Below are positions 1 to 6,133 of a stretch of DNA of 11,030 nt, piece after piece. The stretch spans positions 1 through 11,030 of the forward strand of contig QAKE01000082.1 of NCBI GenBank assembly GCA_003343995.1, written 5' to 3'. The notes below the pieces were generated by a model. That model had not been told where the DNA came from and did not search any database. It worked only from the letters and a program-made list of their open reading frames with translations. How positions within the stretch are numbered: the first letter of the stretch is position 1; every line of letters starts with the position of its first letter. This DNA is from Bacillota bacterium (GTDB taxonomy: Bacteria > Bacillota > Clostridia > Christensenellales > Borkfalkiaceae). Position numbers and translations under genes: made by a program.

Positions 1-1
1 G

Positions 2-991
2 CAGCCCTTATATTTGTACGACTTCGCAAACGAGGGGATCGCCGACGGCGACGTCGTATGTTTGGACGAAGCCGCGTCGTTCGGCGGATACTTTGCCGGT
101 TCGGCGGCAATTCAAGGGATCAGCGCGAGCAAGGACAGAAGCAGAATTTTAGTGTATTTCAAAGAACCGATCGCAAGAGCGGACATCGCAAGCCTGAACG
201 TCGCGTTCCGTTTTCAAACCGCAACGAATTACGCGCAGATATGCATGCTGCTGTCCGATAAAACCGCGGCGGAGCCGTTGATCGGCGCGATGGGCGCGAA
301 TTTGCCGGTCAGCGGCTGGGGCAGTTTCAGCGGCGCCAGAACCGTCAGTTTCAATACGGACGCGCATTTTACCGCCGCGGGCAAAGTGCAGGATAAGGTA
401 TACGGCGTTTACGTGGACGTAAGAAGCCAAAATACCGATCCGTGCAGATGGATGATGCATAGCGTTTCCTATACGGTTTCGGGCGTTAAAGTTTTCGATT
501 TCGCCAAGGAAAGCATCGACGCCGCGAATGTGGAAATCGCCGATCAAACGGTAAAGAGATGGACGTGGGATCAGGAAAAAGCCGCGATCGCCGTGGATAC
601 GCTCAGCGCGGACGTAGGCGCTAACGCGAACAAAATCTGTTTGTACTTCGACAAACCCGTTCCGCGCGCGGAAATCAACGTATTGAGCGTGCAGCTCGAA
701 TACGTCACGCAGTGCAATTTCCATTATGCGGCGTTGATCTTATCGCCGAAGGGCGCGGAGACGCTCGAACTCGGCGGAACCGGTAAAGGGTTGCCCACAG
801 GCGGCTGGGAAGGAGTGCAGTCGGGGAGCAAGAAAAACGTAAGTTTTGACAGCGCGGTGCATTTTACGACGACGGCTCAGGTCGTTTCCGATTATGTATA
901 CGGCATCTGTTTCGACGTGCGCGGTACCGACGCCGCAAACGGTACGTATTTAATTCATAATCTTTCCTATACGTTGCCGTCCGCGGTTTAA
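2..991 (+). CDS. C-terminal part of a protein with two tandem beta-rich modules (5' truncated)
   Basis: The frame is open from the first bases of the window, so the gene begins upstream; the TTG at 14 is only an internal codon. The stop is TAA at 989-991. The visible 329 or so residues consist almost entirely of two homologous modules of about 160 residues. Shared landmarks, in order, are a DFA motif at each module start, an aromatic-F-x-x-P-x-x-RA-acidic-I block, an LP...GW block, VSF followed by HFT, VYG...DVR, and a final H-x-x-SYT. The alternating hydrophobic pattern and lack of helix-like stretches suggest beta-sandwich folds, such as carbohydrate-binding or adhesion modules; this is inference and I do not recognise the family. 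No C-terminal LPxTG sorting signal, dockerin or membrane anchor is visible. Its position just upstream of a sugar importer suggests a polymer-binding or polymer-degrading surface protein with its catalytic part outside the window. Existence of the gene is near certain; function is not. Confidence 0.85.
   Translation, partial: QPLYLYDFANEGIADGDVVCLDEAASFGGYFAGSAAIQGISASKDRSRILVYFKEPIARADIASLNVAFRFQTATNYAQICMLLSDKTAAEPLIGAMGANLPVSGWGSFSGARTVSFNTDAHFTAAGKVQDKVYGVYVDVRSQNTDPCRWMMHSVSYTVSGVKVFDFAKESIDAANVEIADQTVKRWTWDQEKAAIAVDTLSADVGANANKICLYFDKPVPRAEINVLSVQLEYVTQCNFHYAALILSPKGAETLELGGTGKGLPTGGWEGVQSGSKKNVSFDSAVHFTTTAQVVSDYVYGICFDVRGTDAANGTYLIHNLSYTLPSAV
17..991 (+). repeat. Two tandem protein-level repeat modules
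   Basis: Module 1 begins at about nt 17 (YDFA) and module 2 at about nt 494 (FDFA), a period of 477 nt or 159 codons. Similarity is clear at protein level (YFKEP versus YFDKP, VSFNT...HFT versus VSFDS...HFT, VYGVYVDVR versus VYGICFDVR, HSVSYT versus HNLSYT). The DNA of the two copies has diverged, so this is an old domain duplication rather than a recent one. Further copies may lie upstream of the window. Confidence 0.8.
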
Positions 992-1000
992 TGAATAAGT

Positions 1001-1034
1001 TTTTGCACCGCCCCCGCGCGGGGGCGGTGCAAAA
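1001..1034. promoter_or_regulatory. Perfect palindromic hairpin between the module gene and the transporter
   Basis: The 34 bases equal their own reverse complement. They form an 11-bp G+C-rich stem (1005-1015 with 1020-1030) closed by a GCGC loop and extended by four A-T pairs. No U-tract follows on either strand: on the + strand the 3' side reads AAAATTC. It is therefore not a textbook intrinsic terminator. Lying 9 bases after the stop codon and just before the permease ribosome binding site, it could protect the upstream mRNA 3' end, attenuate transporter expression or mark an RNA processing site. The role is inferred. Confidence 0.7.
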
Positions 1035-1054
1035 TTCACGAAGGAGTGGTTTTT

Positions 1055-2005
1055 ATGGCAGTTTCTAAAGCGAGAACGCGGCGCGACGACGATACGATGC
1101 CCGCGTCTTTGAAAAAGGGAAAAAATTTATTCTGCTACGTAATGATTTCGCTGGCGGTATTTCATTTCATCGTTTTTTATGTGTGCATCAATTTCGATTC
1201 CGTTCTCTTGGCGTTCAAGGAGTTTGTCGGCATAGAAAACGGCAAGGAAATGTATCGCTGGTCTTTGAATAACTTCGTTACGCTCTGGAAGGATATCACC
1301 GGTCCGAATTCCACGATCGGCGAGGCGCTGGGAAACACCGCGCTTTTCTTCTCGCTCAGCGTCGTTTTGATACCGCTTTGTTTCTTTATTTCTTATTTTC
1401 TTTATAAGAATATCTGGGGCTATCGCGTTTTCAAAGTGATTTTCTTTTTGCCGAGCATTATTTCCAGCGTCGTTTTGGTTACGATGGTTAAAAACTTCAT
1501 CGCCGCGGACGGACCGCTCAGCATCGTGATCCAGCATTTCGGAGGGGAAAGTCTGCCGTCGCTCCTCACCAATGACAAGACGGCGAAATGGGTGATTTTC
1601 GCTTACTGCGCTTGGACGGGATTCGGCGTGAACGTCGTGCTCTATCAGGGGGCGATGGGGCGTATACCGGACAGCGTGATCGAGGCGGGCGTGCTCGACG
1701 GCGTGAGCGCGGGAAGGGAGATGTTTTCCATCATCCTGCCCATGATGTGGCCCACGCTTTCCACCACCATCATTTTAATGTTTACAAGCGTGTTCCTCGC
1801 GTCCGGTCCGAACCTGCTGTTTATTCCGGAGGACGGGGATCAGTTCGGCACGATGACGTTGTCGTATTGGATCTATCATTCGGTATCGTCCGCGTCTTAC
1901 GAATATCCGTCTGCCGTGGGGCTTGTGTTTACCTGCTTGGGGCTGCCGATCGTATTCGGCGTGCGCGCCCTTGCGAACCGTTTGTTTGAAGACGTGGAAT
2001 ATTGA
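1055..2005 (+). CDS. CUT1-family sugar ABC transporter permease (MalF/UgpA/LplB type)
   Basis: A 316-residue inner-membrane subunit that would pair with the next gene's product to form the translocation channel of a carbohydrate importer. About six hydrophobic segments are visible, near residues 25-45, 93-117, 126-146, 178-200, 233-252 and 285-305. The permease EAA loop, which contacts the ATPase, is present: E210-A-G with the conserved G216 and ending in ILP at 227-229. The N-terminus is short and basic (KARTRR), fitting a cytoplasmic start. I chose ATG 1055 because AAGGAG at 1041-1046 lies 8 bases upstream; a GTG at 1046 overlaps that site and is unlikely to be used. The stop overlaps the ribosome binding site of the next gene. 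Family assignment is firm; substrate cannot be read from the sequence. No promoter is evident in the 63-base gap upstream, so co-transcription with the preceding gene is likely. Confidence 0.93.
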   Translation: MAVSKARTRRDDDTMPASLKKGKNLFCYVMISLAVFHFIVFYVCINFDSVLLAFKEFVGIENGKEMYRWSLNNFVTLWKDITGPNSTIGEALGNTALFFSLSVVLIPLCFFISYFLYKNIWGYRVFKVIFFLPSIISSVVLVTMVKNFIAADGPLSIVIQHFGGESLPSLLTNDKTAKWVIFAYCAWTGFGVNVVLYQGAMGRIPDSVIEAGVLDGVSAGREMFSIILPMMWPTLSTTIILMFTSVFLASGPNLLFIPEDGDQFGTMTLSYWIYHSVSSASYEYPSAVGLVFTCLGLPIVFGVRALANRLFEDVEY

Positions 2006-2015
2006 GGTGAAAATC

Positions 2016-2888
2016 GTGAAAGCAAAAGCAAACAAAAAAAACATGCGGCTTTTTACGGGCAGCAAGGCGTTGAAAATCATTATTTTTACGCTGTTCGTCA
2101 TCTACGCGGTTTCGATGATCTATCCGTTCATTTGGGCGTTTCTTTCCTCGCTGAAAAGCAAGCTCGAGTATTTTAAGGACAGTTTCGGCTTGCCGAAAGA
2201 ATGGCTGTTCAGCAACTACAAAAAGGCGTTCGAGGTGCTTTCCGCCAACGACACGAATATGTTCGTGATGATATTCAACAGTCTTTGGTATTGTATCGGA
2301 TACACCGCGCTGTCGCTGTTTTCTTCGGTGATGGTGGCGTACGCCGTTGCAAAATACCATTTCGTGGGGCGCAACCTGATTTATAAAATCGCAATCGTCA
2401 CCATGATGATCCCCATCGTCGGCAACCTGCCCGCAACCTTTTTGATGTTCAACAAGTTAAACATTTACGATTCGCCGCTGATTTTAATTTCCGCGGTGTC
2501 GGGGTTCGGGTTCGAGTTCATGGTGCTCTACTCTTATTTCCGAAATCTTTCATGGAGCTACGCGGAGGCGGCGTTTATCGACGGCGCGGGGCACTTTACG
2601 GTGTTTTTCCGCATCATGATTCCGCAGGCGCTCAGCGCGATCGCCGCGCTGGCACTGATTTCCTTTATCAACCATTGGAACAACTACATGCATCCCATCA
2701 TGTTTCTGCCCAGCTTTCCCACGCTGAGCGCGGGGCTGTACATTTACCAGAAGGGGCAGGCGCGTTCGCTGGATTTCCCCGTGCTGTACGCGGGCATTTT
2801 AATGAGCATGATCCCCGTTCTGACGCTGTTCATCGTTTTCCAGAATACCTTGATGGAAATGAGCATCGCCGGCGGGCTGAAAGAATAA
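2016..2888 (+). CDS. CUT1-family sugar ABC transporter permease (MalG/LplC type)
   Basis: A 290-residue second channel subunit. Hydrophobic segments are visible near residues 19-44, 84-112, 121-143, 153-173, 205-220 and 262-283. The EAA loop is clear: SYAEAAFIDGAG at 181-192, followed by MIP at 201-203, as in MalG-like permeases. I chose the GTG start at 2016 because GAGGTG at 2004-2009 sits 6 bases upstream; the frame stays open further upstream only as overlap with the previous gene. Only 10 bases separate it from the first permease, and the Shine-Dalgarno sequence overlaps that gene's TGA, indicating translational coupling. As usual for this family, the C-terminus carries a polar tail with GGLKE. 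No ATP-binding subunit follows, so the pair probably uses a shared ATPase encoded elsewhere. Confidence 0.93.
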   Translation: MKAKANKKNMRLFTGSKALKIIIFTLFVIYAVSMIYPFIWAFLSSLKSKLEYFKDSFGLPKEWLFSNYKKAFEVLSANDTNMFVMIFNSLWYCIGYTALSLFSSVMVAYAVAKYHFVGRNLIYKIAIVTMMIPIVGNLPATFLMFNKLNIYDSPLILISAVSGFGFEFMVLYSYFRNLSWSYAEAAFIDGAGHFTVFFRIMIPQALSAIAALALISFINHWNNYMHPIMFLPSFPTLSAGLYIYQKGQARSLDFPVLYAGILMSMIPVLTLFIVFQNTLMEMSIAGGLKE

Positions 2889-2895
2889 AAAAGAC

Positions 2896-2918
2896 GAAAA
2901 ATTTTCGCAAATTTTTTC
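2896..2918 (+). promoter_or_regulatory. Weak A-T hairpin ahead of the binding-protein gene
   Basis: GAAAAATTT and AAATTTTTTC flank a TCGC loop, giving an A-U stem with one bulge between the second permease and the binding-protein gene. It lies two bases before the strong AAGGAGG at 2920-2926. It may be a leader structure or simply A+T-rich spacer; stability would be low. Confidence 0.25.
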
Positions 2919-2934
2919 TAAGGAGGAAAAAATT

Positions 2935-4494
2935 ATGAAAGTAAAAATAAAAGCGCTTATTCTGGCGCTGGTGCTCGCCGTTACGGCGTGCGGTTTCGCC
3001 GCGTGCGACAGGGGCAACGAAGGCGGCGGGGCGGACGAATACGGCAACATGCGCGGTTCGCTGAACATCATGATGTTCGACGGCGGGTACGGCATAGACT
3101 TCATGAAGAGCATCGCTGCGAAATACGCGAAGAAAAACCCCCGCGTAAAGATCAAGGTGAGCGGCACGGTCACGCCGAGCTCGGAAATCGCGCTCATCGA
3201 ATCGCATACCGCCTCCAACGATTTGTATTTCATGATCGACAACATGTGCAAGCAGGTGGATTTGGAAAATCTTCTGGATATTTCCGAAGTGTACGATTAC
3301 GTGGGACCGGAGCAGGAAAAGCCGCTTAAAGAGCGCATGAACTCCGCTTACGTAGACGCCTGCCGCGCGAACGACGGCAAGTTCTATCTGCTGCCGTGGT
3401 CCAACTCGCAGGAAGGGCTGGTGTACAACAAAACGGTAATGGACGAGTATTTCCCGAATTTGCAGCTGCCCCGCACGACGGAGGAGATGTTTGAAACGCT
3501 CGATACCGTCAAGGCGAACTCCAACGTATACGCCTTCTGCTATTCCGGCAAAAACGACTATCTGCCGTATCTGTTCCTGCCGTGGTGGGCGCAGTACGAG
3601 GGGCTGGACGCTTATTGGGATTATTACGAAGGCTATTATAGAAACGAAAGCGGCGAACGCGTGTTTTCCAAACACGCGGAGGTCGTGGATCAGGCGGGCA
3701 GGCTGAAGGCGCTGGAAGTGCTCGAACGCCTTTGCAAAAAGTCCAACGGGTATCAGCACCGTTATACGGAGGATATGGACTTCATGAAAATGCAGCTCGC
3801 ATTCCTCGGTCACGGCTATAATCAGGACGAAAAGCCCAGCTTATTTTCCATCAACGGCGAATGGCTGGAAAACGAAATGGATTTCGCGCTGGAAGAAAAG
3901 CCGCAGGATATCCGCTTTATGAAGCTGCCCGTGCTCAGCGCGGTCATCGATAAAACGCCGAGCATCGAGGACGATGCGACGCTCCGCGCGGTCGTGGATT
4001 ACTGCGACGGCGTAAGCGCAACCCTTCCCGACGGCGTTACCGCCGAGGACGCCGCGTATATCGATTCCTGCCGCAGAATGACCTCTTCCGTGGCGCAGGA
4101 CCACACCGTGGGCGTTTATTCGCAGTCCAGAGCGAAGGAGCTCGCCATCGATTTTCTGAAATTTTTAACGACGAAGGAAGCGGGGGAAACGTACTCGAAT
4201 TATTTTAACGGCTTAACGCTGCCCTACGGCGCGTACGATTCCGTTACCGACGACGCGTCCATCACGCCGTTCTTGAAATCGAGATTTGAAACCAAAGAAA
4301 ACTGCATTCCCATTTTCCAGAAGCGCACCCCCGTTCTGGTGTACCGCGGCGGGCTGGCGGCTTACCGCGAAAAATTCGGCGTAAAGATATTTACGGGCGA
4401 ACTCACCGCGGCGCAGCTTGTGGATAAGGATAATTATTTTCACGACAATTGGTCCCAGATGGTCAGACAGTCGGGACTCGGTTCTTTATTGTAA
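2935..4494 (+). CDS. Extracellular solute-binding lipoprotein of a CUT1 sugar importer
   Basis: A 519-residue binding protein that would capture the oligosaccharide outside the membrane and deliver it to the two permeases. The N-terminus is a lipoprotein signal peptide: basic MKVKIK, then a hydrophobic core, then two candidate lipidated cysteines. C19 is preceded by VTA, which fits the lipobox better. C24 is preceded by FAA and followed by a polar, Gly-rich linker (DRGNEGGG). Family 1 features follow: an N-terminal lobe opening with LNIMMFDGG and the stretch FMKSIAAKYAKKNP, a PWSNSQEGLVYNKTVMDEYF region typical of the hinge, and DFLKFLTTKEAG in the C-terminal lobe. Many aromatic residues (for example WWAQYEGLDAYWDYYEGYY near 222-240) would suit sugar stacking. 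The length is above the usual 400-450 residues, as seen in LplA-like members. Start ATG 2935 has AAGGAGG at 2920-2926, the strongest site in the window, fitting high expression. Ligand unknown. Confidence 0.93.
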   Translation: MKVKIKALILALVLAVTACGFAACDRGNEGGGADEYGNMRGSLNIMMFDGGYGIDFMKSIAAKYAKKNPRVKIKVSGTVTPSSEIALIESHTASNDLYFMIDNMCKQVDLENLLDISEVYDYVGPEQEKPLKERMNSAYVDACRANDGKFYLLPWSNSQEGLVYNKTVMDEYFPNLQLPRTTEEMFETLDTVKANSNVYAFCYSGKNDYLPYLFLPWWAQYEGLDAYWDYYEGYYRNESGERVFSKHAEVVDQAGRLKALEVLERLCKKSNGYQHRYTEDMDFMKMQLAFLGHGYNQDEKPSLFSINGEWLENEMDFALEEKPQDIRFMKLPVLSAVIDKTPSIEDDATLRAVVDYCDGVSATLPDGVTAEDAAYIDSCRRMTSSVAQDHTVGVYSQSRAKELAIDFLKFLTTKEAGETYSNYFNGLTLPYGAYDSVTDDASITPFLKSRFETKENCIPIFQKRTPVLVYRGGLAAYREKFGVKIFTGELTAAQLVDKDNYFHDNWSQMVRQSGLGSLL

Positions 4495-4507
4495 ACCATC
4501 GGCGAAC

Positions 4508-4544
4508 AAAAGAGCCGCTCGGAGACTCGGGCGACTCTTTTCTT
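4508..4544 (+). terminator. Terminator-like hairpin between transporter and enzyme genes
   Basis: AAAAGAG (4508-4514) pairs with CTCTTTT (4535-4541). After one C/A mismatch, CGCTCG (4516-4521) pairs with CGGGCG (4528-4533) including one G-U pair, around a 6-base loop. The U-run is partly inside the stem and continues as CTT. It starts 13 bases after the binding-protein stop. Only 25 bases separate its end from the GH31 start, too few for a full promoter, so it probably acts as a leaky terminator or 3'-end stabiliser that lowers enzyme expression relative to the binding protein. Confidence 0.7.
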
Positions 4545-4569
4545 AGCCGTGATCAAAACGGAGAAAACT

Positions 4570-6096
4570 ATGAAATACCGCATCGATACGCACATACTCG
4601 AAAACGAACATTGGTGGGGCGGCGTGGTGGACGACGCGTGGCAGATGCCTCTTTCCGCGCGCTCGGAATACCGGCTCGACCTCACGAAAAACATGACCTA
4701 CAATCAGGGCGCAAGTTTATTTTTATCCGACAAGGGCAGATACATCCGCTGCGAAAAAGGGTTCGTCATTTCCTTTTCGCACGGCGAAATCGCCGCCGAA
4801 GCGGAGGAGGAAATCGTTTTATACGAAAAGGGCGGAACGCTGCGCGGCGCATACCTGCACGCGAGCGCCGCCTATTTCCCGCCGGACGGAAAATATCCCG
4901 ACGAAACGATGTTCCGCGTGCCGCAGTACTGCACGTGGATCGAGCTTTTGAACGAACAGACGGAGGAGAACATCCTCTCTTACGCCGAAAGCATTTTGGA
5001 AGGGGGAATGCCCGCCGGCGAAATCATCATCGACGGCGGCTGGCAGACCGATTACGGCGACTGGACCTTTCACCCCGCGAAATTCCGCGATCCGAAGGGC
5101 ATGATCGAAAAACTGCACGCCATGGGATTTAAGGTGATTATGTGGATCGTGCCCTATATTTCGCCGGACAGCAAAAACTTTCTCGCGCTGGAAAAGGCCG
5201 GCGGCATGATCCGCCGCCCCGACGGGGAAGTGTACCTGCTGAAATGGTGGGAGGGCTGGTCGGCCAGCCTCGATTTCACCAACCCGTCCGACGTGGAGTG
5301 GTTTTATCGGCAGACCGACCGCCTGATGAAGGAATACGGAGTGGACGGCTTTAAGCAGGACGGCGGCGACGCCCGTTTTCTGCTGGGCGATTATCGCTGT
5401 AAAGACGGCGACGCCAACCGCCAGAGCGAAATGTACGCCCTTTCCGCGCTGCGCTTTCCCTTCAACGAGCTGCGCGCCTGCTTCAACTGCGGCGGACGCG
5501 GCATCGCCCAGCGCATCACCGACCGCCACCATTCGTGGGATGTGGTCGAAGGCGTGGGCAGCCTTGTGCCGAACAGCTGTCTGCAAGGGCTGTTGGGCTA
5601 TCCCTTCGTCTGCCCCGATATGGCGGGCGGCGGGCTTTCGGGGGATTTTTTCGGCAAAAAGCCGGAAGATTTCGATACGGAGCTGTTCATCCGCTCCGCG
5701 CAGGCGTCCTCTATGATGCCGATGATGCAGCTTTCCTACTCGTTTTGGAGAAAATTCGATAAAAACACGGCGGATATCTGTATCCGCTACACCCTTTGGC
5801 ATGCGAAACTGCACGGCTACATGATGGAGTGCGTGAAAAACGCCGCGGCGACGGGCGAGCCGATCGTGCGGAACATGTCTTACGCCTTTAACTGTTATCC
5901 CGAATGTAAGGATCAGTTTGCGCTCGGCGAAAAATACCTCGTCGCGCCGGTGATCGTCAAGGGCGCGCGCTCGCGCGTCGTGAAATTTCCCGAAGGAAGG
6001 TGGAAACGGCTTTCCGACGGCAAAATCTTTACGGGCGGGGAGCGGGAAGTGGACGCCGCGCTCGACGAGCTGCCCGCGTTTGAAAAACTTTTGTAA
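4570..6096 (+). CDS. GH31-family alpha-glycosidase (compact; alpha-galactosidase-like branch possible)
   Basis: A 508-residue retaining glycosidase that would remove a terminal alpha-linked sugar. Residues 1 to about 110 form a short beta-rich N-terminal part, smaller than in most GH31 enzymes. The barrel starts near 120 with IIIDGGWQTDYGDW (152-165), GFKVIMWIVPYISPD (186-200) and SLDFTNP (233-239), all GH31 landmarks. The nucleophile is predicted as D264 in FKQDGGD. The acid/base is D318 or D324 in TDRHHSWD. GYPFVCPDMAGGG (343-355) corresponds to the usual region ending in DIGG. This last pattern recalls, from memory, the MYORG/KIAA1161 branch (alpha-galactosidase) rather than alpha-glucosidases or xylosidases. 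A C-terminal beta domain follows (VAPVIVKGARSRVVKFP). There is no signal peptide, so it is probably cytoplasmic. Start ATG 4570 has GGAG 6 bases upstream; the in-frame GTG at 4549 lies next to the hairpin and is less likely. Family is firm; sugar specificity is not. Confidence 0.9.
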   Translation: MKYRIDTHILENEHWWGGVVDDAWQMPLSARSEYRLDLTKNMTYNQGASLFLSDKGRYIRCEKGFVISFSHGEIAAEAEEEIVLYEKGGTLRGAYLHASAAYFPPDGKYPDETMFRVPQYCTWIELLNEQTEENILSYAESILEGGMPAGEIIIDGGWQTDYGDWTFHPAKFRDPKGMIEKLHAMGFKVIMWIVPYISPDSKNFLALEKAGGMIRRPDGEVYLLKWWEGWSASLDFTNPSDVEWFYRQTDRLMKEYGVDGFKQDGGDARFLLGDYRCKDGDANRQSEMYALSALRFPFNELRACFNCGGRGIAQRITDRHHSWDVVEGVGSLVPNSCLQGLLGYPFVCPDMAGGGLSGDFFGKKPEDFDTELFIRSAQASSMMPMMQLSYSFWRKFDKNTADICIRYTLWHAKLHGYMMECVKNAAATGEPIVRNMSYAFNCYPECKDQFALGEKYLVAPVIVKGARSRVVKFPEGRWKRLSDGKIFTGGEREVDAALDELPAFEKLL

Positions 6097-6133
6097 AAGC
6101 GGAGATATCGGCTGGAACGCGAGGAGGAACCCA

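Noticed and set aside
1001..1034. Classical intrinsic terminator after the module gene
   Set aside because: The stem is strong, but no U-run follows it on either strand, so it is recorded as a regulatory hairpin instead.
1046..1054. GTG at 1046 as the start of the first permease
   Set aside because: It overlaps the AAGGAG ribosome binding site; ATG 1055 has proper spacing.
2830..3813. Minus-strand open frame of 327 codons opposite the binding-protein gene
   Set aside because: The + strand encodes a lipoprotein with a strong ribosome binding site. The reverse frame crosses the intergenic region and has no recognisable domain.
4819..5814. Minus-strand open frame of 331 codons opposite GH31
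   Set aside because: Antisense to conserved GH31 catalytic motifs, with composition typical of a shadow frame.
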